The notes beneath the pieces are model-generated. The model saw only the letters and a list, made by a program, of their open reading frames with translations. It had not been told where the DNA came from and did no database searches. Shown in pieces: positions 25,127-33,622 of a DNA stretch of 45,089 nucleotides (positions within the stretch are counted from its first letter, which is position 1; each line of letters begins with the position of its first letter). The stretch covers positions 1 through 45,089 of the forward strand of contig NZ_JAGGOO010000132.1 in the NCBI RefSeq assembly GCF_018614415.1. Direction: 5' to 3'. The position numbers and the translations under genes were made by a program. Source of the stretch: Streptomyces sp. ISL-12. GTDB lineage: Bacteria > Actinomycetota > Actinomycetes > Streptomycetales > Streptomycetaceae.

Positions 25127-26467
25127 ATGCAGGCAGAACAGAACACGTCGCCGGCCGGGTCGCTGGTAGGGGAGGAGTACGAGGTCGAGGTCGGCCCCGT
25201 CGCCCACGGCGGCCACTGCGTAGCACGCACCGCCGAGGGCCAGGTGCTGTTCGTCCGGCACGCGCTGCCCGGTGAGCGGGTCGTGGCCCGGGTCACCGAG
25301 GGCGAGGAGGGCGCCCGCTTCCTGCGCGCGGACGCGGTCGAGATCCTGGACGCCTCCAAGGACCGCATCGAGGCCCCCTGCCCCTTCGCCGGCCCCGGCC
25401 GCTGCGGCGGCTGCGACTGGCAGCACGCCAAGCCGGGCGCCCAGCGCCGCCTCAAGGGCGAGGTCGTCGCCGAGCAGCTGAAGCGGCTCGCGGGCCTCAC
25501 CCCCGAGGAGGCCGGCTGGGACGGTACGGTGATGCCGGCCGAGGGCGACAAGCTCCCCGCCGGCGAGGTCCCGGCGTGGCGCACGCGCGTGCAGTACGCC
25601 GTGGACGCCGACGGCAACGCGGGACTGCGCCGCCACCGCTCGCACGAGGTCGAGCCGATCGACCACTGCATGATCGCGGCGCCGGGCGTCTCCGAGCTGG
25701 GCGTCGAGAAGCATGACTGGGCGGGCATGGAGTCGGTGGAGGCCATCGCTGCCTCCGGCTCCCAGGACCGCCAGGTGATCCTCACGCCCCGGCCGGGAGC
25801 GCGGCTGCCCCTGGTCGAACTGGACCGGCCGGTGTCGGTCATGCGGGTCGGGGAGAAGGACGGGGGCGTGCACCGCGTCCACGGCCGCCCCTTCGTCCGC
25901 GAACGCGCCGACGGCCGCACCTACCGCGTCGGCAGCGGCGGCTTCTGGCAGGTCCACCCGAAGGCCGCCGACACCCTGGTGACGGCGGTCATGCAGGGCC
26001 TGCTGCCGCGCAAGGGCGACATGGCGCTCGACCTGTACTGCGGTGTCGGCCTCTTCGCCGGCGCCCTGGCCGACCGTGTCGGCGACACGGGCGCGGTCCT
26101 GGGCATCGAGTCCGGCAAGCGGGCGGTGGAGGACGCGCGGCACAACCTCGCCGGGTTCGACCGGGTACGGATCGAGCAGGGCAAGGTCGAGGCGGTCCTG
26201 CCGCGCACGGGGATCTCCGAAGTGGACCTGGTCGTCCTGGACCCGCCACGGGCCGGTGCCGGTCGGAAGACGGTGGAACACCTGGCGTCGCTGGGCGCGC
26301 GGCGGATCGCGTACGTGGCCTGCGATCCGGCGGCGTTGGCCCGGGATCTGGGGTACTTCCGGAGCGGGGGGTATCGGGTGCGGATGTTGCGGGTGTTCGA
26401 TCTGTTTCCGATGACCCACCACGTGGAGTGTGTCGCCATCCTTGAACCGGCCGCGAAGGGCTCCTGA
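25127..26467 (+). CDS. TrmA/RlmD-family RNA 5-methyluridine methyltransferase
   Basis: 446 residues. TRAM domain (EYEVEVGPVAHGGHCVARTAEGQV, about 17-80); a cysteine cluster for [4Fe-4S] (CPFAGPGRCGGCDWQH, C-x7-C-x2-C, with a further Cys near DHCMIA); the SAM pocket DLYCGVGLFAGALAD; and the catalytic end VLDPPRAGAG with the nucleophile region IAYVACDPAALARDL. It methylates uridine C5 in tRNA or 23S rRNA; which substrate cannot be told. ATG 25127 fits the family start; CTGGAG lies 10 nt upstream. This is the last core gene. Confidence 0.9.
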   Translation: MQAEQNTSPAGSLVGEEYEVEVGPVAHGGHCVARTAEGQVLFVRHALPGERVVARVTEGEEGARFLRADAVEILDASKDRIEAPCPFAGPGRCGGCDWQHAKPGAQRRLKGEVVAEQLKRLAGLTPEEAGWDGTVMPAEGDKLPAGEVPAWRTRVQYAVDADGNAGLRRHRSHEVEPIDHCMIAAPGVSELGVEKHDWAGMESVEAIAASGSQDRQVILTPRPGARLPLVELDRPVSVMRVGEKDGGVHRVHGRPFVRERADGRTYRVGSGGFWQVHPKAADTLVTAVMQGLLPRKGDMALDLYCGVGLFAGALADRVGDTGAVLGIESGKRAVEDARHNLAGFDRVRIEQGKVEAVLPRTGISEVDLVVLDPPRAGAGRKTVEHLASLGARRIAYVACDPAALARDLGYFRSGGYRVRMLRVFDLFPMTHHVECVAILEPAAKGS

Positions 26468-26522
26468 CCTGCGGTTTCTTACGCGCGCATTATGTGCGTT
26501 GTGGGCGTTACGGGCGATATCT

Positions 26523-26578
26523 TGACGCTGAAATGACGCTCGTGACGCTCATTTGACGCTCGTTCTGATGGGGCGTCA
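26523..26578. repeat. Four TGACGCT direct repeats plus one inverted half
   Basis: TGACGCT occurs at 26523-26529, 26534-26540, 26543-26549 and 26554-26560, spaced 11, 9 and 11 nt; GCGTCA in the opposite sense follows at 26573-26578. Such clusters resemble arm-type integrase sites or iterons. They lie within 60 nt of the last core gene, where the accessory region begins. No integrase gene is seen. Confidence 0.6.
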
Positions 26579-26680
26579 GGCGTTCGTCTCCGCAGGTGAC
26601 GCCGCGTCGGGTGTGGCCCGAGAAGACTTGTCCTTTACCTGCTCTTGGTGAAGTCGTGTTCAATATGCTCCGTTTTGGGC

Positions 26681-27076
26681 TCAGTAGGAGTGGGGGCCGT
26701 AAGGGCTCCAATGGCCGAGAAAGGGCTTGAGGTCGTCGCCGCTGGGCTTCGGCGGCGTGGGTAGTTTCGGTGTCGAGGTGGACTGGGAGAGGCGTTGAAG
26801 ATGGGCGTCTGCGAACGTGAGCCACTCCTCGATCTCGGTCCTTTCCAGCCCGGGCGGCAGTGAGGTGACCCCGTCGCGCACCGTTGTGACGTATTCGGTC
26901 AGGCGCTTGGCCTGGTGCCAGATGCCCGACTGTTCTTCGAGTTGTTTGGCGCGGTAGGTGTGGGCGTATGCGACGCGGGCCTCCTGCATGGCGGCTTCCC
27001 AGCGCTGTTGCTTCGCTTCTCGGGCTTGCTGGTCTGCGAGGCGCGGTGCGATGGGGTCGGCCCGCCTTGTGCTCCG
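26681..27076 (-). pseudogene. Beheaded remnant of a hypothetical protein
   Basis: A coding-like frame with no proper start runs from directly behind the TetR stop codon to 26681, encoding about 131 residues: charged, Gln/Arg/Glu-rich (LADQQAREAKQQRWEAAMQE), then helical (IWHQAKRLTEYVTTV) and ending GHWSPYGPHSY. The first ATG, at 26989, would give 102 residues. The frame is open upstream of that ATG and in phase with TetR, so a 5' part was probably lost when the TetR-ABC module was inserted. I do not recognise the family. Confidence 0.5.
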
Positions 27077-27757
27077 TCAGCCGGTGGTCAGGGTGATCGC
27101 GTCGGGAATGGTGTCGAACGCTTCGCTCACGCGGGCGGCGAGTGTCGCACGGCCGCCCTTGCCTCGCTGGCCAGCGCCTTTGCCGCGGCCCGCGGTCCAG
27201 TTCTTGGCGCCGACACGGTAGGCGCCGAAGGCGATTTCGCCGAGCAGGCGCAGTCGTATGTCCTCGCGGCCATCGCGTCCGAGTTTGGCTTCGAGCTGCT
27301 CGACGATCTGCTCCTGGTGGTGGCTGGCCATGACGAGACTGTGCCTGCGCAGGCCACTGTGGCCGGCGGCGAGGCGGCGGGTGGCCAGGAAGCGGCGGGG
27401 CCAGTCCTCGTCCATGCCGGTGATGGCCGTGGTCAGGGCGGTCCGTAGGGCGGTGAGGACGTCGCCGTGCAGATCGGTCGCCGTGAACTCGTCCACGTAG
27501 GCGATCCACAGCTCGGCCTCCGCGGCGAGGGCCACGGACTCCTTGGACGAGTAGTAGCGGAAGAAGGTCCGCTTGGAGATCTCGACCTCGTCGACGAGTT
27601 CGTCCAGGGTCACCTCGTCGAAGCCCCGCTCGGTGAAGCGCGTGAGTGCCACGTCGGCCAGGGAGCGGAAGGTGCGCTGCTTCTTGCGCTCGCGCAGGGG
27701 CAGAGTGCGGTCGGCCGCGCTGTCGACGGCGGAGGAGCCGGAGGTCGGGGTCGCCAT
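27077..27757 (-). CDS. TetR-family repressor of the adjacent ABC exporter
   Basis: 226 residues. The N-terminal helix-turn-helix reads RSLADVALTRFTERGFDEVTLDELVDEVEISKRTFFRYYSSKE (about residues 30-70), typical TetR with an FFRYYSSKE ending. The C-terminal ligand-binding domain is helical, ending TIPDAITLTTG. ATG 27757 gives the compact N-terminus (MATPTSGSSAVDSA); an in-frame ATG at 27865 would run through the promoter region. It is divergent from the ABC genes with a palindromic operator in between, so it should repress them until a drug-like ligand binds. Confidence 0.85.
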   Translation of the reverse strand: MATPTSGSSAVDSAADRTLPLRERKKQRTFRSLADVALTRFTERGFDEVTLDELVDEVEISKRTFFRYYSSKESVALAAEAELWIAYVDEFTATDLHGDVLTALRTALTTAITGMDEDWPRRFLATRRLAAGHSGLRRHSLVMASHHQEQIVEQLEAKLGRDGREDIRLRLLGEIAFGAYRVGAKNWTAGRGKGAGQRGKGGRATLAARVSEAFDTIPDAITLTTG

Positions 27758-27813
27758 GCACGTCACTCTAAGCCTTCCGAGGGAAAAAGCCTCTGATGCA
27801 TCTGTGCTCCTCA

Positions 27814-27826
27814 TGGCATACTGCCA
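27814..27826. promoter_or_regulatory. Candidate TetR operator
   Basis: TGGCATACTGCCA is a perfect inverted repeat (TGGCA, TAC, TGCCA) between the divergent tetR (27757) and ABC (27926) starts. It is the best palindrome in the interval and the likely repressor site. A weaker CACT-C-AGTG repeat overlaps its right side. Confidence 0.5.
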
Positions 27827-27925
27827 CTCAGTGACGTTTCTGCTCGCTCGGTCCGGAGTCGCCATGCATCTCGCTGCTCACAGCGGAACACCCGACCAGG
27901 CCGCCCCGGGCGGGGGTGAGTGGGC

Positions 27926-29668
27926 GTGACCGTGCTGTTCCGGCTGCTGACCGCCGGACTCCGTCCCTACGCCCGTGACGTCGCCCTGATCGCCGTGCTG
28001 CAGCTCGTGCAGATCACCGCGACGTTGTATCTGCCGACGCTCAACGCGGACGCCATCAACCACGGGGTCCTGACCGGCGACACCGGGCACGTCCTGCAGG
28101 TCGGCGGGGTGATGCTCGGTGTGACGCTGGTGCAGATGGCGTGTGCCGGCGTGGCTGTCCACCTGAGCGCGCGGACGGCGATGGCGCTGGGCAGGGACCT
28201 GCGGGCGCAGCTCTTCGCCCGGGTCCAGACGTTCTCGGTACGAGAAGTGGAACGCTTCGGTGCGGCCTCGCTGATCACCCGGGCCACCAACGACGTACAG
28301 CAGATCCAGACCCTGGTCCTGCTGGTGTTCACGCTGGTGGTTGCGGCTCCGGTGATGGGCGTGGGCGCGCTGGTGATGGCGGTGGGGCTGGACGCGGAGC
28401 TGTCGCTGCTGCTCGTGGTCGTGCTGCCCGTGCTGACCTGTGCGATGGGCGTGATCTTCGGCCGGCAGATGCCGCTGTCGGCCTCCCTGCAGCGCCGGGT
28501 CGACCGGGTCACCAAGGTGGTGCGGGAGCAGATCACCGGGATCCGGGTCGTCCGGGCCTTCGTGCGCGACCGGCACGAACAGGAGCGGTTCGCCGAGGTC
28601 AACCGGGATCTGCTCGACGTCGGGCTGCGGCTGGGGCGCATCCAGGCGTTCGGGATGCCGACCGGCATGCTGATCCTGGAGTTCTCGGGGATCGCGGTGC
28701 TCTGGTTCGGCGGGCACCGGGTGGCGGAGGACGGCATGCAGGCCGGGACACTGATCGCGTTCCTGCAGTACCTCACGCAGATCCTGCAGGCCGTGATGAT
28801 GGCGATGATGGCGTTCCTCCTCTCGCCCCGGGCGAGCGTCTGCGCGACGCGCATCCGTGAGGTACTCGAGACCCGCAGCAGCCTGATCCTGCCCGACACA
28901 CCGGTCACCGTCCTGCCCGAGCCCGGCCACCTGGAACTGCGTGACGTCGGCTTCCGCTACCCGGGCGCGCAGGAACCGGTACTGCGCGGGGTCTCGCTCA
29001 CCGCCAGCCCCGGTCAGACGGTCGCGGTGGTCGGATCCACCGGCAGTGGCAAGACGACGTTGCTCCAGTTGGTGCCCCGGCTGTTCGACGCGACCGACGG
29101 GCAGGTCCTCGTCGGCGGCACGGACGTACGCGAGACGGACCGGGCCACGCTTGCGGCGACGGTCGGACTGGTGTCGCAGAAGCCGTACCTCTTCTCCGGC
29201 ACCATCGCCTCCACTCTTCGCTACGGACACCCGGAAGCGACCGACGAGGAGCTCTGGCAGGCGCTGGAGACGGCGCAGGCACGCGACTTCGTCGAGGCCC
29301 TGCCGGAACGGCTCGACGCACCGGTCGCGCAGGGCGGCGGCAACCTGTCGGGCGGGCAGCGTCAGCGCCTGGCCATCGCGCGGGTGCTGCTGGCCCGGCC
29401 GGACGTGTACCTCTTCGACGACTCCTTCTCCGCGCTGGACGCGGCCACCGACGCCCGCCTGCGTTCCGCGCTGACCGGCCGGACCGCCGGGGCGACGGTC
29501 GTGATCGTCGCCCAGCGGGTGTCCACCGTCCGCCACGCCGACCGCATCGTCGTCCTGGACGAGGGCCGGATCGAAGCGAGCGGCACCCACGAGGAACTGC
29601 TGGACACCAGCTCGACCTACCGGGAGATCGCCCTCTCCCAGATGACCGCAGAGGAGGCGGCCGTATGA
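27926..29668 (+). CDS. ABC exporter half-transporter A (degenerate ATP site)
   Basis: About 580 residues: six membrane helices (about 1-310), then an ATPase domain with Walker A GSTGSGKTT, signature LSGGQRQR, and Walker B VYLFDDSFSALD. Two key positions are altered: Asp replaces the catalytic Glu after Walker B, and Gln replaces the switch His (VIVAQRVST). That is typical for the degenerate partner in heterodimeric exporters such as LmrCD/BmrCD/TM287-288. GTG 27926 is chosen because GGGGGTGAG lies 6 nt upstream; GTG 27920 is possible. It overlaps the next gene by ATGA. Confidence 0.88.
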   Translation: MTVLFRLLTAGLRPYARDVALIAVLQLVQITATLYLPTLNADAINHGVLTGDTGHVLQVGGVMLGVTLVQMACAGVAVHLSARTAMALGRDLRAQLFARVQTFSVREVERFGAASLITRATNDVQQIQTLVLLVFTLVVAAPVMGVGALVMAVGLDAELSLLLVVVLPVLTCAMGVIFGRQMPLSASLQRRVDRVTKVVREQITGIRVVRAFVRDRHEQERFAEVNRDLLDVGLRLGRIQAFGMPTGMLILEFSGIAVLWFGGHRVAEDGMQAGTLIAFLQYLTQILQAVMMAMMAFLLSPRASVCATRIREVLETRSSLILPDTPVTVLPEPGHLELRDVGFRYPGAQEPVLRGVSLTASPGQTVAVVGSTGSGKTTLLQLVPRLFDATDGQVLVGGTDVRETDRATLAATVGLVSQKPYLFSGTIASTLRYGHPEATDEELWQALETAQARDFVEALPERLDAPVAQGGGNLSGGQRQRLAIARVLLARPDVYLFDDSFSALDAATDARLRSALTGRTAGATVVIVAQRVSTVRHADRIVVLDEGRIEASGTHEELLDTSSTYREIALSQMTAEEAAV

Positions 29669-31461
29669 CGGCCGATGCCCCGAGCACGTCGAAGCCCCAG
29701 GACTTCCGCCGCTCCGCCGCGCGGCTGCTGCGCGCCATGGGCCCCGACCGGCGTCTGCTGGTCCTGTGCCTGGCGCTGAGTGTCGTGAGCGTGGCGCTCA
29801 CCGTGTCGGTGCCGATGATCCTCGGGCACGCGACCGACCTGATCGTGTGGGGCGCCGCAGGTGACGGAGTGGACTTCGGGCGAGTGGGGCGGGTGCTCGC
29901 GGTGGCGGCCGTCCTGGTCGTCATCTCCGCGTCCTGCGCCTTCGCCCGCGGGCGGCTGGCTCAGGACATCGGCCAGCGCACCGCCTACCGTCTGCGTGAG
30001 CAGGCGTCCGCCAAGCTCACCGTTCTGCCCCTGAGCTACCTCGACCGCCGCCCGCGCGGCGACCTGGTCTCCCGGCTCACCAACGACGTCGACAACATCG
30101 CCCTCACCCTCCAGCAGCTCCTCACCAAGATCGCCGTGTCGCTGCTCAGCGTCGTCGGCGTCCTCGGGATGATGCTGTGGCTGTCACCGCTGCTCACCCT
30201 GATCGCGGTGGCGTCCCTGCCGGTGGTCGCGGTGGTCACCAGGTGGCTGGGGCGCCGCTCCCAGCCGGAGTTCACCGAGCAGTGGCGGGCCACCGGCGAA
30301 CTCGGCGCCCATGTCGAGGAGATGTTCACCGGGCACGAGCAAGTACTGCTCTTCGGCCGCGGCGAGGACGCACAGCGAATTTTCGACCAGCGCAACCACG
30401 GTGTCTTCGAGGCCGCCCACCGCGCCCAGTTCCTGTCCGGCATCATTCAGCCGGCCACGGCCTTCCTCGGGCACCTCACCTTCGTGGCCGTCGCCGTGGT
30501 CGGCGGGCTGAGGGTGGCGTCGGGCGCGATGACGGTCGGCGAGATCCAGGCGTTCATCACCTACACCCTGCAGTTCAACAACCCCCTCACCCAGGCAGCC
30601 GCCCTGGTCGGCATCGTGCAGTCCGGCGTCGCCTCCGCGGAGCGGGTCTTCGAACTCGTCGACGCGGACGAACAGACTCCCGACCCCAGGGAACCGCAGC
30701 GGCTCCCGGAGGCTTCGGGCAAGGTGGAGTTCGAGGAGGTGTCGTTCCGTTACGAACCGGACGAACCGTTGATCGAGAACCTCGACCTCGTCGTCGCACC
30801 GCAGGAAACCGTCGCCATCGTCGGCGCCACCGGCGCAGGCAAGACCACCCTGGTCAACCTCTTGCTGCGGTTCTACGAACCCACCAGCGGTCGCATCACC
30901 CTCGACGGCATCGACACCCGCAACCTCTCCCGTGCCGAACTGCGGCACCACATCGGCATGGTGCTCCAGGACACCTGGCTCTTCGAAGGCACGATCGCCG
31001 CCAACATCGCCTACGGCAGGGACGGAGCCACACACGAGGAGATCGTCGCGGCGGCGACGGCGGCCCGCGCCGGCCACTTCATCCGCACCCTGCCCGACGG
31101 CTACGACACCCTCCTCGACGAGAACGGAGCGAACCTCAGCGCCGGGGAGCGTCAACTCCTCACCATCGCCCGCGCCTTCCTCACGAAACCGTCCATCCTC
31201 GTCCTCGACGAGGCCACCTCATCCGTCGACACCCGCACCGAGGTGCTGATCCAGCACGCCATGGCCGACCTGCGTACCGACCGGACCAGCTTCGTCATCG
31301 CCCACCGCCTCTCCACGATCCGCGACGCGGACACCATCCTGGTCATGGAGCAGGGACGCATTGTCGAACGCGGCCGACACGAGGAACTGCTGGCGACAGG
31401 CGGCGCATACACGCGGCTCTACGCGGCCCAGTTCGCCCAGCCTGCCACGCAACCGGCCTAA
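29665..31461 (+). CDS. ABC exporter half-transporter B (catalytic ATP site)
   Basis: 598 residues. Six membrane helices (about 20-330), then Walker A GATGAGKTT, signature LSAGERQLL (instead of LSGGQ), Walker B ILVLDEATSSVD with the catalytic Glu, and an intact switch His (VIAHRLST). Together with half-transporter A this makes one canonical site (Walker A/B from B, LSGGQ from A) and one degenerate site, the accepted pattern for heterodimeric multidrug exporters. Its stop overlaps the converging MFS stop by two bases. Confidence 0.9.
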   Translation: MTADAPSTSKPQDFRRSAARLLRAMGPDRRLLVLCLALSVVSVALTVSVPMILGHATDLIVWGAAGDGVDFGRVGRVLAVAAVLVVISASCAFARGRLAQDIGQRTAYRLREQASAKLTVLPLSYLDRRPRGDLVSRLTNDVDNIALTLQQLLTKIAVSLLSVVGVLGMMLWLSPLLTLIAVASLPVVAVVTRWLGRRSQPEFTEQWRATGELGAHVEEMFTGHEQVLLFGRGEDAQRIFDQRNHGVFEAAHRAQFLSGIIQPATAFLGHLTFVAVAVVGGLRVASGAMTVGEIQAFITYTLQFNNPLTQAAALVGIVQSGVASAERVFELVDADEQTPDPREPQRLPEASGKVEFEEVSFRYEPDEPLIENLDLVVAPQETVAIVGATGAGKTTLVNLLLRFYEPTSGRITLDGIDTRNLSRAELRHHIGMVLQDTWLFEGTIAANIAYGRDGATHEEIVAAATAARAGHFIRTLPDGYDTLLDENGANLSAGERQLLTIARAFLTKPSILVLDEATSSVDTRTEVLIQHAMADLRTDRTSFVIAHRLSTIRDADTILVMEQGRIVERGRHEELLATGGAYTRLYAAQFAQPATQPA

Positions 31462-32858
31462 CCGGTCCGCCCAGGGCGGCGCGGCAGGGCGAGCGCGACG
31501 ACGGCCGTGACGGCCAGGACCATCGCGATGGCCAGGAACGCCCGCGCGTATCCCGCGGTGAGCGCCTGCGCGCCGGCGACGTCGGTCGCGGCGAGCGTGG
31601 ACAGGCCGGCGAGACCGAGGGCACCGCCGACCTGTTTGGTGGTGTTCATCAGTCCGGACGCCGCCCCCGCGTCTGCCGGACCGACGTCGCTGGTGACCGC
31701 GGTGGTGATCGGCGTGAGCAGCAGCCCAGTGCCGATCGAGACGACCAGTGCCGGACCCAGCACCCCGTCGACGTAGCCGCTGCCGGTGCTGATCCGGCTC
31801 TGCCACCAGAACCCGGCTGCCGAAACGACGGCACTGGTGATGATCAGGATCCGCGGGCCCGCGAGTTCCATCAGGCGTGGCGCGAGGCGGGCGCTCACGG
31901 CCGTGGTCACCAGGGTGTGCGGCAGGAAGCCGACGGCCGTCCGCAACGGGCCGTAGTGCAGCACCTGTTGCATGTAGAGGGACAGGAAGTACCACATCGG
32001 GACGAGGCAGGCTCCCGTCAGCAGCAGGATCAGGTTGCCCACGCCCACCGAGCGGATCCGCAGGAGGTGCGGAGGCACCAGGGGAGTGCGTGCCACACGG
32101 GCCTGCACCCAGGCGAAGGCCATCAGAGCGAGCAGCCCCACCGTCATCACCCCCACAGTGAGGGCATCGCTCCAGCCGCGTGACTCCACCTGCGCCAGGG
32201 CGAAGGTGAGCGCGGTGATCCCGGCGGTCGCCAGCGCGGCCCCCACAACGTCAAGGCGTGGGCGCGACCCGCCGGCCGGCCTGCCTTGCAGGAGCCGTAC
32301 GCCCGCCAGCGCACCCACGGCTCCGACAGGCACGTTGACCAGCAGAATCCACCGCCAGGACAGGTACTCGGTCAGCGCGCCGCCGATCAGGTTGCCCGCA
32401 GCGCCCCCCGCGACCCCGACCGCCGTCCAGGCCGCCAAGGCGCGCGTTCGCGAGGCCCCTTCGGGGAACGTGCCGGTCAGCACCGTCAGCGTCGCCGGGG
32501 CTAGCAGCGCCGCGCCGGCGCCCTGCGCCGCGCGGGCCGCGATCAGTGCTCCGGGCGACGCGGCCAGCCCACCCACCAGGCTCGCGCCCGAGAACAACGC
32601 CAGCCCGAGCACGATGGACCGCCGGTGCCCCAGGATGTCGGCGAGGCGGCCCCCGAGCAGCAGCAGCCCCGCGAACGCGAGCCCGTACGCGTTGACCACC
32701 CACGACAGGTCCGCCGTCGTGAAGCCGAGGGCAGCGCGGATCGACGGCAGCGCGACATTCACCACGGAAACGTCCAGCACCACCATGAACTGCGCGGCAC
32801 AGGCCAGAGCAAGGACCCAGGCCGCGCGACGGAGCCCGGCGCCGGGAGCCCGCACCAT
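31458..32858 (-). CDS. MFS multidrug transporter, DHA2 (EmrB/QacA) family, 14 TM
   Basis: 466 residues with about 14 membrane segments. Diagnostic blocks are VVLDVSVVNVALPSIRAALGF (TM1), the loop GGRLADILGHRRSIVLG, and the drug:H+ antiporter motif C region (WTAVGVAGGAAGNLIGGAL). It should export drugs by proton antiport. ATG 32858 has GGAGGG 4 nt upstream; GTG 32891 with GGGAGG 9 nt upstream is an alternative adding 11 residues. It is divergent from a TetR gene that probably represses it. Confidence 0.88.
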   Translation of the reverse strand: MVRAPGAGLRRAAWVLALACAAQFMVVLDVSVVNVALPSIRAALGFTTADLSWVVNAYGLAFAGLLLLGGRLADILGHRRSIVLGLALFSGASLVGGLAASPGALIAARAAQGAGAALLAPATLTVLTGTFPEGASRTRALAAWTAVGVAGGAAGNLIGGALTEYLSWRWILLVNVPVGAVGALAGVRLLQGRPAGGSRPRLDVVGAALATAGITALTFALAQVESRGWSDALTVGVMTVGLLALMAFAWVQARVARTPLVPPHLLRIRSVGVGNLILLLTGACLVPMWYFLSLYMQQVLHYGPLRTAVGFLPHTLVTTAVSARLAPRLMELAGPRILIITSAVVSAAGFWWQSRISTGSGYVDGVLGPALVVSIGTGLLLTPITTAVTSDVGPADAGAASGLMNTTKQVGGALGLAGLSTLAATDVAGAQALTAGYARAFLAIAMVLAVTAVVALALPRRPGRTG

Positions 32859-33000
32859 GCTTCCCTCCGGCGCCGCGTTGTCCTTCGTCACGTCACCCAG
32901 CCTCCCCAGACGTTCACCGGTCGGGCGCGGCCACCCTCACCGAGCCGCGTGGACCGTTATGATACGCCGTACCAAAACGTCAGGGGAGAGTGAGACGAGC
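32859..33000. promoter_or_regulatory. Divergent promoter region of MFS and TetR genes
   Basis: The AT-richest part (TTATGATACGCCGTACC, about 32957-32973) contains the short inverted repeat TACG-C-CGTA and a TATGAT-like -10 box. It is the likely overlapping operator and promoter for the divergent MFS and tetR genes. Confidence 0.4.
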
Positions 33001-33606
33001 GTGCCGAGGACCGCCGACCATGCCCAGCGCCGGGCCCAGATCATCGATGGCCTGGTCCGCCTTGCCACCCGCTCCGGCCTGCACGCCGTGACGATGCGCT
33101 CGGTCGCCGCGGAGGCGGGCGTATCGGTCCGGCTCGTTCAGTACTACTTCGAGACCAAGGCGCAGCTGCTGCTCGCCGCGCTGCGGCAGCTGGAAGAGGA
33201 CAGCCACGCCCGGTGGGCGGTCCGCCTCGCCGCCCAGCACGGCCCGCAGAGTCCGCGCGAACGGGTCGAGGCACTGCTCGCCGAGGCCCTGCCCACCGAT
33301 GAGGCGAGCCGGACCTTCCACCTCCTGTGGACCTCGTGCGCGATGCTGGCGATGACCGACCCGGAGCTGGCCGCCCAACCCTTCGTCGAAGGACCCAACC
33401 GCCTGGAAACACAACTTGCCGAGCTCTTGCGGCAGGCGCAGAGCGACGGCGTGCTCGACCGGAAGGCGGATCCGGGCGCCGAGGCGGCCCGCCTGCTCGC
33501 CCTGAGCCACGGGCTCGGCACGAGTGTCCTGGTGGGCCGGCGCACGGCTCAAGCTGCCACGGAATTACTGGGCTACCACCTCGATCGACTGTTCGCTCCT
33601 CGGTAG
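33001..33606 (+). CDS. TetR-family regulator, contains a TTA codon
   Basis: 201 residues. Helix-turn-helix: GLVRLATRSGLHAVTMRSVAAEAGVSVRLVQYYFETKAQLL (about 17-57), a TetR type with QYYFETK. The rest is a helical ligand domain ending LDRLFAPR. GTG 33001 has GGGGAGAG 10 nt upstream. A TTA leucine codon at 33565-33567 makes its translation depend on the rare bldA tRNA in Streptomyces, tying the efflux switch to development. It is divergent from the MFS gene. Confidence 0.85.
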   Translation: MPRTADHAQRRAQIIDGLVRLATRSGLHAVTMRSVAAEAGVSVRLVQYYFETKAQLLLAALRQLEEDSHARWAVRLAAQHGPQSPRERVEALLAEALPTDEASRTFHLLWTSCAMLAMTDPELAAQPFVEGPNRLETQLAELLRQAQSDGVLDRKADPGAEAARLLALSHGLGTSVLVGRRTAQAATELLGYHLDRLFAPR

Positions 33607-33622
33607 GCCGCAGCCGAGGCGG

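Noticed and set aside
26468..26680. tRNA gene or tRNA-derived attachment site at the island border
   Set aside because: I found no cloverleaf or CCA-adjacent acceptor arms by eye; a tRNA scan would settle it.
26508..27761. 417-codon reverse frame over the tetR region
   Set aside because: It overlaps TetR out of frame, reads as Arg/His/Pro-rich noise, and spans the gene border.
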